Origin: a virus
IMG/VR virus record: IMGVR_UViG_3300035698_012251
Coordinates: 1-28,999 of that record
DNA length: 28,999 bases
Direction: 5' to 3' (one strand)
Shown: positions 1-5,616 of the stretch, piece after piece
How positions within the stretch are numbered: the first letter of the stretch is position 1
How the letters are laid out: every line of letters starts with the position of its first letter
Position numbers and translations under genes: made by a program
The notes under the pieces: model-generated
Databases searched by the model: none
Told to the model about the DNA's origin: nothing
The model's input: the letters and a program-made list of their open reading frames with translations, nothing else

Positions 1-342
1 AATGATCGGCCAGCACGGTTCCACCGAGAAAACGCCCGACTCGAACTGTTTCCCCCGCTTGAACTTCCGCGCGCCCATGACCATCATACGATCAATGTTC
101 TCGGAAGGGATCACCACGCGCGCCCCCTTCATTTTGCCACCGGGCACAATCTCGGGGTCAGTGTACAGACTCGCGAACCATTGGACTTCTGCGTACTCCT
201 CGTGATCCTCGCGGGTCTTGTTGCGTTTGCCCTTGAGCTTGCTCAACTCCTCGACCCACGGATCTAGAGGGTTGGCCAATCTGCCGTTGTGCATGAGCAA
301 CGCCCACGTCCCTTGAATCTCAAACTCGATCTCGTTCAACAT
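1..342 (-). CDS. conserved phage protein of unknown function (3' part cut by window edge)
   Basis: An open frame starts at ATG 342 and stays open for 114 codons to position 1, so the C-terminus lies outside the window. The start has a GGGAG ribosome site 8 bases upstream. The N-terminus reads MLNEIEFEIQGTWALLMHN, followed by a LANPLDPW segment, a Lys/Arg-rich KGKRNKTREDHEEY helix, and a VIPSENIDRMMVMGARKFKR segment. From memory, this layout (a short strand, 'LLMHN', 'LADP', a KRKKT-DHEE motif, then a P-x-E-N-I helix) is that of a widespread phage and mobile-element family with no assigned function. It follows recT across a repeat-rich gap and may share promoter P1 with it. The coding call is strong; the family recall is moderate and no role is claimed. 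Confidence 0.8.
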   Translation of the reverse strand, partial: MLNEIEFEIQGTWALLMHNGRLANPLDPWVEELSKLKGKRNKTREDHEEYAEVQWFASLYTDPEIVPGGKMKGARVVIPSENIDRMMVMGARKFKRGKQFESGVFSVEPCWPII

Positions 343-609
343 CGTTTGGTCTCCCTAAACTGTGTTGTCTTTTGGTGACTAATCGTCACGCTCAGACTGT
401 TTGTCGTTTCGGATCCTGTGTCGTCCTCGTTCGTGTCCTCCTTTTTTGATTCCTTGCCTCGCCCAGCCTTGCCAAGCCATGCCGCGCCCAGCCCAGCCAG
501 GCATCGAGCAACTCGTATTTTAGGGTCCTCGCATGATTCCTATATCTCCTTGCCTTGCCTTGCCCCGCCATGCCCCGCCAGGCCATGCCGGGCCAGGCCT
601 TGAGCAAAC
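343..609. repeat. gap after recT holding two NNGCC pentamer arrays
   Basis: This 267-base gap has no convincing gene. It holds two short-period arrays. Read on the plus strand, 454-498 is nine consecutive pentamers of the form NNGCC (TTGCC, TCGCC, CAGCC and so on). 550-599 is ten more, beginning with three TTGCC units. On the transcribed strand these are GGCNN repeats, and both arrays end in GGCAAGGA. The two are separated by about 50 unrelated bases. A frame through the arrays (607-392) is open but has no ribosome site and low complexity. No promoter is evident, so the array RNA would be the 3' tail of the recT transcript and the leader of the next gene. Confidence 0.8.
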
Positions 610-1728
610 CTATGATTGCACCTTGTATCGCTGTTCCAGGATGGTGAGCAGAGCCGACAGTTGGTTACCCGTCGCATCCTCAATTGATCCGAGGATCCCG
701 ACCTTCGTGCTTTCCTCGTCGACGACCTCTGTCGGAATGGAATGGGTGACGATCTTCGCCAGCACTTGCCTCTTGAGTCGTTCGCAGGATGACTTCTCGG
801 ACGTGCTAGAGGGGAGGGCCGCGGGCTGTACCACTGTACCGCCAGAGTCATGGGGTGGTACCGCATTGGAATCGGTGGGCAATTCGGCACCTGACTCAGT
901 GCCACCCATCCGCTGTGCTAGGTCACCTAGAGACCTGGGAGCGGGCTCTTCTGCTAGGCCGTTTTCGATGTTCCCGACGAAGTCAATGCCCTCATCGGCC
1001 CCTGCGTCAAGCAATAGGGCGCGCGTCATCAGCTTGATCCGGGGGACCCATTGCATGTGCCGATGGAAAACCGTTTTCATACCCATCGGCCCGGGCGCTA
1101 TCTCCCACGCAGAATAAGCCGCCCTTTGCCCACCGCCCCCGCAGAACTTGGCCCGGTGTTCCTCCATCTCGTCGTTGCCCATGATCTCGAATACGCTGGC
1201 ACCAGACGGCTCTAGTGTTGTGATAGCATAGTAACCGGTAACGGGACCCCGATCATTCAGGGCTTGCTTGTGGTGCAGATACTGGTCCGTACCCTTGGAG
1301 GCGTCGAATTCATCTGCCTCATGGATGATCGCCGCATAAGTGGTTCGCACCTTACCACAGCGATAGGCCAGGAGCAGTTGCCCCTGATAGCCAGTTTGGT
1401 AGCACGCCGTCATGTTGCCGTCGATCTTGCGCGGGATAATCCACGCTTGGCCTAGGACGCCGGATGGTACAAGCCCGAGCATGCAGCAGTTCTGCAGTGC
1501 AATCCGTAAGCTAACACGCCCACACGTGATAAGGCCGGCCGTGGTCCTTACCGTATTGATGAAGCTAGCCCGGATCATGTCGTAGCTCGGACCATCCTCC
1601 GGGATTAGGTCCGCATACGATCCGCACTCTTTGTCGAGATACGCGTCCAATCCCGCCAGGGCCTCCTCTATGGTCTGTGTCCTCTGGGCTTCGGCTTCCT
1701 CTTCGCTCACTCTTGCGCGTCCTGACAT
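610..1728 (-). CDS. recT: RecT-family single-strand annealing recombinase
   Basis: The 372-residue product matches the RecT family. The core (about residues 60-245) contains the run GLVPSGVLGQAWIIPRK, then a YQTGYQGQLLLAYRCGKV segment and an IIHEADEF motif, all in the order seen in RecT proteins. RecT coats single-stranded DNA and anneals complementary strands, usually working with a 5'-3' exonuclease. The YqaJ-type nuclease immediately upstream is the expected partner. The C-terminal quarter is longer and Ser/Thr/Pro-rich and ends in a predicted helix. ATG 1728 is preceded by CAGGAG about 10 bases upstream. Promoter P1 lies between this gene and the exonuclease gene, so recT can be transcribed separately from its partner. 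Confidence 0.92.
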   Translation of the reverse strand: MSGRARVSEEEAEAQRTQTIEEALAGLDAYLDKECGSYADLIPEDGPSYDMIRASFINTVRTTAGLITCGRVSLRIALQNCCMLGLVPSGVLGQAWIIPRKIDGNMTACYQTGYQGQLLLAYRCGKVRTTYAAIIHEADEFDASKGTDQYLHHKQALNDRGPVTGYYAITTLEPSGASVFEIMGNDEMEEHRAKFCGGGGQRAAYSAWEIAPGPMGMKTVFHRHMQWVPRIKLMTRALLLDAGADEGIDFVGNIENGLAEEPAPRSLGDLAQRMGGTESGAELPTDSNAVPPHDSGGTVVQPAALPSSTSEKSSCERLKRQVLAKIVTHSIPTEVVDEESTKVGILGSIEDATGNQLSALLTILEQRYKVQS

Positions 1729-1769
1729 CGTATCTTTACTCCTGCCAAACTGTCGCTCAACTGTCCCAC

Positions 1770-1798
1770 ATTATATCAGATTTGGAAAGAAAAGTCAA
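1770..1798 (-). promoter_or_regulatory. sigma-70 promoter P1 (recT)
   Basis: On the minus strand, TTGACT (1798-1793), a 17-base spacer and TATAAT (1775-1770, preceded by TG) form a near-perfect promoter about 40 bases upstream of recT. An A8 tract lies just upstream of the -35 and may act as an UP element. The -35 overlaps the last codons and stop of the exonuclease gene. Confidence 0.9.
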
Positions 1799-2889
1799 CC
1801 CCTTTTTTTTGCCCTATTTCTTCGTAGCGTCCTACTAGTACTGCCACCGCTCACTTCGTAGGGGACTTCTGACGCCTCTAGTTGAGGGCCATAAGGGGAC
1901 GGGACCGAGAGTGTAGTTTTCCTCGTCGTGGTCTTCAAGGAATACCGCGCACCGTCCGGCAATCCGCCGAATGTATGATCCCCGATCATCTCACGTAGAC
2001 GATTATCAATACCGTCCCGCTCACTTTGCAGGGCCTTGCGTGTGGCGTTGATCTCCAATCGTCGCCGATCTAGATCCATGGCACACGGCGGCAGATGTAC
2101 GGTAAAACCGTTATCGTTGGGATGAAGCTGTTTCAATGCCTGTGTGGTGGCCCTAGTACTGTCAACATCCGGGGGGATCCCTGGCTCGACATGATCGGTC
2201 CAGAAACGAGAGACCTCCCCAACTAGTGCAGCCTGGAACGTGGGGTTTGCCTCCACGTCACAGTAGCGCCACTTCTGCCCCCCTATTAGCACAGCGACGG
2301 ACCCGTGTGTGGTCCCTGTGCAAATCATCTGGTGCTGTACCTGTATCTGAACGTCCAGAGGAACCTCATGATCCCAAGTGTAGTATGGTACTACAACAGG
2401 ATCCTCGGGAATGTATTCCTCTTCTTCTAGATCGCACCAGTTGGCAGGGGTGAAACCTTGCATCGCGCGCGTCTTGAGTTCTAACGGGCCAATGATTAGT
2501 CCGTCGTGGAACAGCGTCAACCGGTCAAGGGTAGCCGCCATCAAGGGATGGGCAGGATTAACGAACAGGGTATATTCGCCGGGATCATAGACTTGGCGAC
2601 CAGTCACTTCGGTGTACCGCTCCGCTATGACAGACTCCAATCTATGACCCCAGTCAAGCCACTCCCCCGATAGAGGCGCTGAAATACCTCGCTTGCGAAG
2701 GTACAACGAATAGGGTGATTCGTAGGTGCTTTCCCCGCATATGGCCGCCGCTTCCGACGCAGTGATATATTCGAGTCTCGTAGCTAGCCACTCTTCGGGA
2801 GTTGAATGCGAATGCATTTCAATCCCATTTGGGAGCAGACCCATCACTAGGTCAACGATGTGCTCCTGTACTACGTTAGTGTCGTCCAT
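1795..2889 (-). CDS. YqaJ-like viral recombinase exonuclease
   Basis: The 364-residue product has the YqaJ/lambda-exonuclease type PD-(D/E)XK nuclease signature. Features in order are: RLEYITASEAAAICG (residues 38-52), SPYSLYLRKRG (58-68), GHRLE with E85, LD with D122, an ELK motif (E137, K139) and a QVQHQM helix (185-190). These supply the metal-binding acidic residues and the catalytic lysine. Such enzymes resect double-stranded DNA 5'-3' and hand the exposed strand to an annealing protein, here RecT. The tail from about residue 270 has a coiled-coil-like stretch and a basic end. The gene overlaps the preceding one by 19 bases. Its start follows an AAGGGGGGACACT element that also occurs before the neighbouring gene. 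Confidence 0.88.
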   Translation of the reverse strand: MDDTNVVQEHIVDLVMGLLPNGIEMHSHSTPEEWLATRLEYITASEAAAICGESTYESPYSLYLRKRGISAPLSGEWLDWGHRLESVIAERYTEVTGRQVYDPGEYTLFVNPAHPLMAATLDRLTLFHDGLIIGPLELKTRAMQGFTPANWCDLEEEEYIPEDPVVVPYYTWDHEVPLDVQIQVQHQMICTGTTHGSVAVLIGGQKWRYCDVEANPTFQAALVGEVSRFWTDHVEPGIPPDVDSTRATTQALKQLHPNDNGFTVHLPPCAMDLDRRRLEINATRKALQSERDGIDNRLREMIGDHTFGGLPDGARYSLKTTTRKTTLSVPSPYGPQLEASEVPYEVSGGSTSRTLRRNRAKKRG

Positions 2890-3368
2890 GATAAGTGTCC
2901 CCCCTTCGCTAGTAGTGTGGCAACCTGTTTTTTCAGATCCTGTGCCATTTGTGCATTGATCCCCTCAAGTCGTTGACGGGGTTTGTCTGGCAGATAATCC
3001 CACTTGCGCGCCTTGGTTAGTGAGCTAGTGGCGTGATATACCTCAGTGGCAAGGTGCTTGGGGGTTGGTCCAGGAAGGCAGAAGAACAGGTGAGTCGCTA
3101 TCCTATTATAAGGGAGCGTGTCACCATACTGCGTATCTATCTCAATCGGCATAGGAGTAACCGAAAGATCTGAGAACTCGATGAGAGTAGCGGCGTCTAA
3201 CGACCAGTGATAGTACTTGAACACACTATTTGACCGCGCCTGGGTACGCCGAAGACCTCGCTGCATATTCGCCTTCGTGGCGTAGACCCTCACGTCGACA
3301 CTGAAGATCGCTTCATCGACACTGAAGATCGCTTCATCGACACTGAAAAAAGTGGTCCAATGTTGCAT
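2871..3368 (-). CDS. hypothetical protein with N-terminal heptad repeat
   Basis: The 165-residue protein has no family I recognise. Near the N-terminus, FSVDEAI occurs twice in tandem and then FSVD again, encoded by a 21-bp direct repeat. The remainder is a compact mixed alpha/beta sequence with a C-terminal Lys/Gln-rich helix ending in LLAKGGH, whose codons double as the ribosome site of the exonuclease gene. The start is translationally coupled: the stop of the preceding 47-codon gene overlaps this ATG as TAATG. Its place just upstream of a YqaJ/RecT pair suggests an accessory recombination or DNA-binding role (for example a single-strand DNA binding protein), but I see no motif proving this. 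Confidence 0.8.
   Translation of the reverse strand: MQHWTTFFSVDEAIFSVDEAIFSVDVRVYATKANMQRGLRRTQARSNSVFKYYHWSLDAATLIEFSDLSVTPMPIEIDTQYGDTLPYNRIATHLFFCLPGPTPKHLATEVYHATSSLTKARKWDYLPDKPRQRLEGINAQMAQDLKKQVATLLAKGGHLSWTTLT
3295..3347. repeat. 21-bp in-frame direct repeat, 2.5 copies
   Basis: Copies lie at 3295-3315 and 3316-3336, with 11 bases of a third at 3337-3347. The unit begins TCGACACTGAAGATCGC. Being a multiple of three, it lengthens the encoded N-terminus by seven residues per copy. Confidence 0.95.
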
Positions 3369-3511
3369 TAGTGTCCCCCCTTAGCTAGCGCAGCAGGCGC
3401 CGCCTCATACTGCCCCGCGTCTAGATCACCGTCTTCGTATGCCGCCGTCAACGCATCCCCTGCCCGCAGTCGTTGTCGCACTGTTCTACGACAGCCATTC
3501 TCCTCACTCAT
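3368..3511 (-). CDS. small hypothetical protein, 47 residues
   Basis: A short frame begins at ATG 3511 behind a good AGGGAGG ribosome site and ends with a TAA that overlaps the ATG of the next gene (TAATG). That arrangement is strong evidence for a real, coupled gene. The peptide starts MSEENGCRRTVRQRLRAG and ends with an acidic stretch and ALAKGGH. The final LAKGGH is shared with the C-terminus of the next protein, because the same AAGGGGGGACACT sequence serves as coding sequence and ribosome site at both junctions. The first third is basic and the middle acidic. Function is unknown. Confidence 0.7.
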   Translation of the reverse strand: MSEENGCRRTVRQRLRAGDALTAAYEDGDLDAGQYEAAPAALAKGGH

Positions 3512-3534
3512 CAGTTCCCTCCCTTATTGGCCGC

Positions 3535-3578
3535 CCTATGCGTCCAGCCGGAACCGCTCGGGGTCCGGCTTGAGGCAC
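3535..3578. repeat. 44-bp hairpin repeat, copy 1
   Basis: This 44-base sequence is identical to 8948-8991. It contains AGCCGGA and TCCGGCT arms that form a strong stem, and it has no U-tract. It begins at the stop codon of the 3856-3578 gene and sits just upstream of the ribosome site of the 47-residue gene. It is either a portable transcript-end or processing hairpin, or a relic of a duplicated coding 3' end (one frame reads LKPDPERFRLDA then stop). Confidence 0.85.
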
Positions 3579-3856
3579 TAGGATCTAGATCTCGTCGCCT
3601 GGCGATCGTCACGAAAGACCAGGGGACAACCGAATAATCGTTGGACTTCGCTAATCGCCTCGACCAATCCGCTGGCCTGGAGTCGGTTTATCTCCTCGTG
3701 CCAGATAGGCCACCCTTCCGTATGGCTCGGTGTAGGGGTGCAGATGCTATAACCGAAACACCCCCACCCGTGCCACGGGCCTATCTCAAGATACGCCCCG
3801 TTTGGTAGGTGCCCTTGCACCCTATCCGAGACCCCCATTCGCTCAAGTATTACCAT
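3578..3856 (-). CDS. hypothetical protein, 92 residues
   Basis: I prefer ATG 3856 because AAGGA lies about 8 bases upstream. A GTG at 3874 in the same frame has its only Shine-Dalgarno-like bases too close. The protein begins MVILERMGVSDRVQG and is rich in aromatic and glycine residues in the middle (LEIGPWHGWGCFGYS), with a helical C-terminal half and a basic end. I do not recognise a family. It follows the coiled-coil gene at 4462-3896 within the P2 transcript. The base sequence just before its start (GGAGGATGCCTGTCATAGGACAGTGCG) closely resembles that inside the 47-residue gene, so local duplication shaped this area. Confidence 0.7.
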   Translation of the reverse strand: MVILERMGVSDRVQGHLPNGAYLEIGPWHGWGCFGYSICTPTPSHTEGWPIWHEEINRLQASGLVEAISEVQRLFGCPLVFRDDRQATRSRS

Positions 3857-3895
3857 GTCCCAATCCTTCCGCACTGTCCTATGACAGGCATCCTC

Positions 3896-4462
3896 CTAAT
3901 CGGTTGCACTCGCAGTTCTGAGCGTCTGGGCCACGCGCAAGTAGTAATTCCGATACACGGGTTCGCGCTCCGATTCCTTTTCCCAGTCTACCGCCCGAGC
4001 TAGCAGGGCGGTGCGCGATCCGCGAAAGACCAGCACGGACGGGGGCGGGCTCGCGACGCTTGAACGATCCCATCGCTCCTCCCCTGCTGGAAATGCCCGG
4101 AACCCTGGCGTATGCGCAGGCCACGAATCCCATCTCCAGACTCCGACGACCAGGATCGCCCTATCCAATCGCTCCTGTCGCTCCTGCTCGTACGCACGAA
4201 CTCCTTCCGCGTGAGGGTCGCGCGGGACTTCGGCTCGTTGCAGTCTCACCAGTTCGGCATCGATTGCGTTTCCTGCGGCGAGCAGTTCGTCGGCCCGAAC
4301 TTCCATTTTGTCCATGATCGCGTAGGCCTTTTCCATCGCGACTTCTTGCGCATGACGCAGATTCCGAATGGCCGCAATATACTTGATCCGATCCTCCCGG
4401 AGGACCTTGATCTTGTTTGCGTTCTGGGCTTCCGTGGTCGCGTTCTCGTTCTGGTCTGACAT
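3896..4462 (-). CDS. coiled-coil hypothetical protein, paralogue of the 5046-4654 gene
   Basis: The 188-residue protein starts at ATG 4462 (MSDQNENATTEAQ) behind GAGGAG with 8 bases of spacing. The open frame extends further upstream but without a ribosome site. The first half is a long charged helix likely to form a coiled coil (RIKYIAAIRNLRHAQEVAMEKA and on), then a Trp/Pro-rich segment. The C-terminal part aligns by eye with the product of 5046-4654: V-x-x-F-x-G-S/T-R, then LL-x-x-A-x-x-W, then Y-x-x-R-V-A-x-T-x-R-x-A. The two are therefore likely paralogues. It is first in the P2 transcript, and its leader is a copy of the leader of the 5422-5117 gene. Function is unknown. Confidence 0.8.
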   Translation of the reverse strand: MSDQNENATTEAQNANKIKVLREDRIKYIAAIRNLRHAQEVAMEKAYAIMDKMEVRADELLAAGNAIDAELVRLQRAEVPRDPHAEGVRAYEQERQERLDRAILVVGVWRWDSWPAHTPGFRAFPAGEERWDRSSVASPPPSVLVFRGSRTALLARAVDWEKESEREPVYRNYYLRVAQTLRTASATD

Positions 4463-4646
4463 GGGATGTTCTCCTCGTTCATTTTTGGGCCGAGAGCCCT
4501 TATGGCCCCGCCCACTTTGCTTCAAGTTATCCCCGCCTCCGCCTCCCTCACTACGATCCAAGTATATCACGTCCAAGAGCAGAAGTCAAGACTTTTTTTG
4601 ATTATCTTTTCCGGGGGTTTTCTGTGGGTTTCGAGGGCTAGAATGG
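4455..4646. repeat. duplicated promoter-leader segment, copy A
   Basis: This segment and 5415-5616 are copies. They share the start codon region (TCTGACATGGGAT), the GAGGAG leader, a CCGCCTCCGCCTCC stretch, the promoter, and a 59-base block (4584-4642 and 5551-5609) that appears identical. The match continues into the TCCATTCTAG that forms the end of the helicase gene in copy B, so copy A contains a relic of that 3' end. Confidence 0.9.
4561..4589 (-). promoter_or_regulatory. sigma-70 promoter P2
   Basis: On the minus strand, TTGACT (4589-4584), a 17-base spacer and TATACT (4566-4561) lie about 100 bases upstream of the 4462 start. The upstream tract AAAAGATAATCAAAAAAAG resembles an UP element. 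It lies in the duplicated segment shared with P3. Confidence 0.9.
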
Positions 4647-4653
4647 ATACCCG

Positions 4654-5046
4654 TCAACAATCCCGGAATAGACTGGAAACAACCGCCGACCTTATGGTCC
4701 TAGCCACGCGCCACATATAAGCCCTGATGTTAGTATCCCGCGTGTGCCCCTTGGCTAGTATATCCCATTGATCCGCCTGGTCGAGCAGTTCGCTCCGTGT
4801 ACCTGTGAAGGGCATCACTGGTACGCCGTACATTGCGCGCCAGTCCTCTAGTGCTGCATCCCTGCTGAAGACGGCGCTCTGTAATTCCATGCGGCATCGT
4901 TGGACTTCCAGGTTCAGTGTTTGGCAATCCATCCATGCATCTAGCTCCATCTGTGGGACGGGCCCTCCAGACAGTTCACGGGCAGGGTCGTAATTGTACG
5001 CACCTACTGTCATAGTTGTCTGCGGTTCGTACTCATCCTTGGGCAT
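4654..5046 (-). CDS. hypothetical protein, paralogue of the 4462-3896 gene
   Basis: The 130-residue protein starts at ATG 5046 with GGAGG 7 bases upstream. The first third is Pro/Gly-rich, followed by a helical segment (MELDAWMDCQTLNLEVQRCR) and a C-terminal half with the pattern VMPFTGTRSELLDQADQWD, later YMWRVARTIRSA. The same pattern ends the 188-residue product of 4462-3896, so the two appear to descend from one gene. It lies second in the P3 transcript, after a strong hairpin at 5109-5078. I do not recognise a family beyond that pairing. Confidence 0.78.
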   Translation of the reverse strand: MPKDEYEPQTTMTVGAYNYDPARELSGGPVPQMELDAWMDCQTLNLEVQRCRMELQSAVFSRDAALEDWRAMYGVPVMPFTGTRSELLDQADQWDILAKGHTRDTNIRAYMWRVARTIRSAVVSSLFRDC

Positions 5047-5077
5047 TGTATCGCCTCCGTAGTTTCACCCATCCCAA

Positions 5078-5109
5078 AGACAGCCCCCGTCCCATGACGG
5101 GGGCTGTCT
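5078..5109 (-). terminator. strong hairpin, probable attenuating terminator
   Basis: A perfect 14-bp stem (AGACAGCCCCCGTC and its complement) with a 4-base loop lies between the 5422-5117 and 5046-4654 genes. On the minus strand only a short TTT follows, so termination may be partial, and the next gene may depend on read-through. Confidence 0.65.
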
Positions 5110-5116
5110 GATTCTA

Positions 5117-5422
5117 CTACCACGCATTGATCCCCGCGGTCCGGCTTTCGCGCTCATGTGGGGGTATCGCAGAGCTTTCGACGATATCCAGGGCCTGATG
5201 CCGGATTCGTTCTCGGTCAGCCCAGAGCATAGCCTCCATATAGTGGCCACACAGATTGGTGATCGCGTGGTGTGCCTCCATCCGTCTGCCCGCGCAAGGG
5301 CCACAATACCAGTGCGTATACCGCGGATCAAGCGCCGGATGGGATGGGCCTTCGGGGTACCACCGGAAGCACATATCACACCGGATTCTCTGTCCTGCTG
5401 GTGTCTGCATCGTGTCTGACAT
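5117..5422 (-). CDS. small zinc-ribbon-like protein
   Basis: The 101-residue protein begins MSDTMQTPAGQRIRC at ATG 5422, with GAGGAG 8 bases upstream. It has two CxxC knuckles, C15-x2-C18 (CDMC) and C40-x2-C43 (CGPC), spaced as in a treble-clef or zinc-ribbon finger. A helical, His/Met/Arg-rich C-terminal half follows. Small proteins of this kind are common in phage early regions and may bind nucleic acid or a host protein, but nothing here fixes the target. It is the first gene of the P3 transcript, directly downstream of the helicase gene. Confidence 0.78.
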   Translation of the reverse strand: MSDTMQTPAGQRIRCDMCFRWYPEGPSHPALDPRYTHWYCGPCAGRRMEAHHAITNLCGHYMEAMLWADRERIRHQALDIVESSAIPPHERESRTAGINAW

Positions 5423-5616
5423 GGGATATTCTCCTCGTTCTTTTTTTGGGCCGAGCCCCTTATAGGCCCCGTCCGCGTTGCTTCAAGTTGTCCCCGCCTC
5501 CGCCTCCGCCTCCCTCACAACATCCGTATTGTACCACACCCGAGGGCAAAAGTCAAGACTTTTTTTGATTATCTTTTCCGGGGGTTTTCTGTGGGTTTCG
5601 AGGGCTAGACTAGAAT
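5415..5616. repeat. duplicated promoter-leader segment, copy B
   Basis: This is the counterpart of 4455-4646 and includes the last codons of the helicase gene, promoter P3 and the leader of the 5422-5117 gene. The stretch 5551-5609 appears identical to 4584-4642; the rest differs by substitutions and small indels, including a different number of CCGCCT units. Confidence 0.9.
5528..5556 (-). promoter_or_regulatory. sigma-70 promoter P3
   Basis: On the minus strand, TTGACT (5556-5551), a 17-base spacer and TACAAT (5533-5528) lie about 105 bases upstream of the 5422 start, with the same A-rich upstream tract as P2. Confidence 0.9.

Noticed and set aside
392-607. Minus-strand frame through the NNGCC arrays
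   Set aside because: It starts with TTG without a ribosome site and encodes only Trp/Gly/Ala/Arg low-complexity sequence produced by the repeats.
540-1117. Plus-strand and opposite-frame open reading frames opposite recT
   Set aside because: They are shadows of minus-strand genes, caused by the codon bias of the real frame, and have no ribosome sites or family pattern. The same holds for all plus-strand frames in the window.
3535-3578. 44-bp repeat as a tRNA fragment or attachment site
   Set aside because: The stem-loop lacks T-arm consensus and an acceptor stem, and no integrase gene is present in the window.
3860-3890. CTGT-N6-ACAG palindrome as a LexA-type operator
   Set aside because: Enterobacterial LexA boxes have an 8-base gap, and only one clear copy (with a poorer relative near 3485) was seen.
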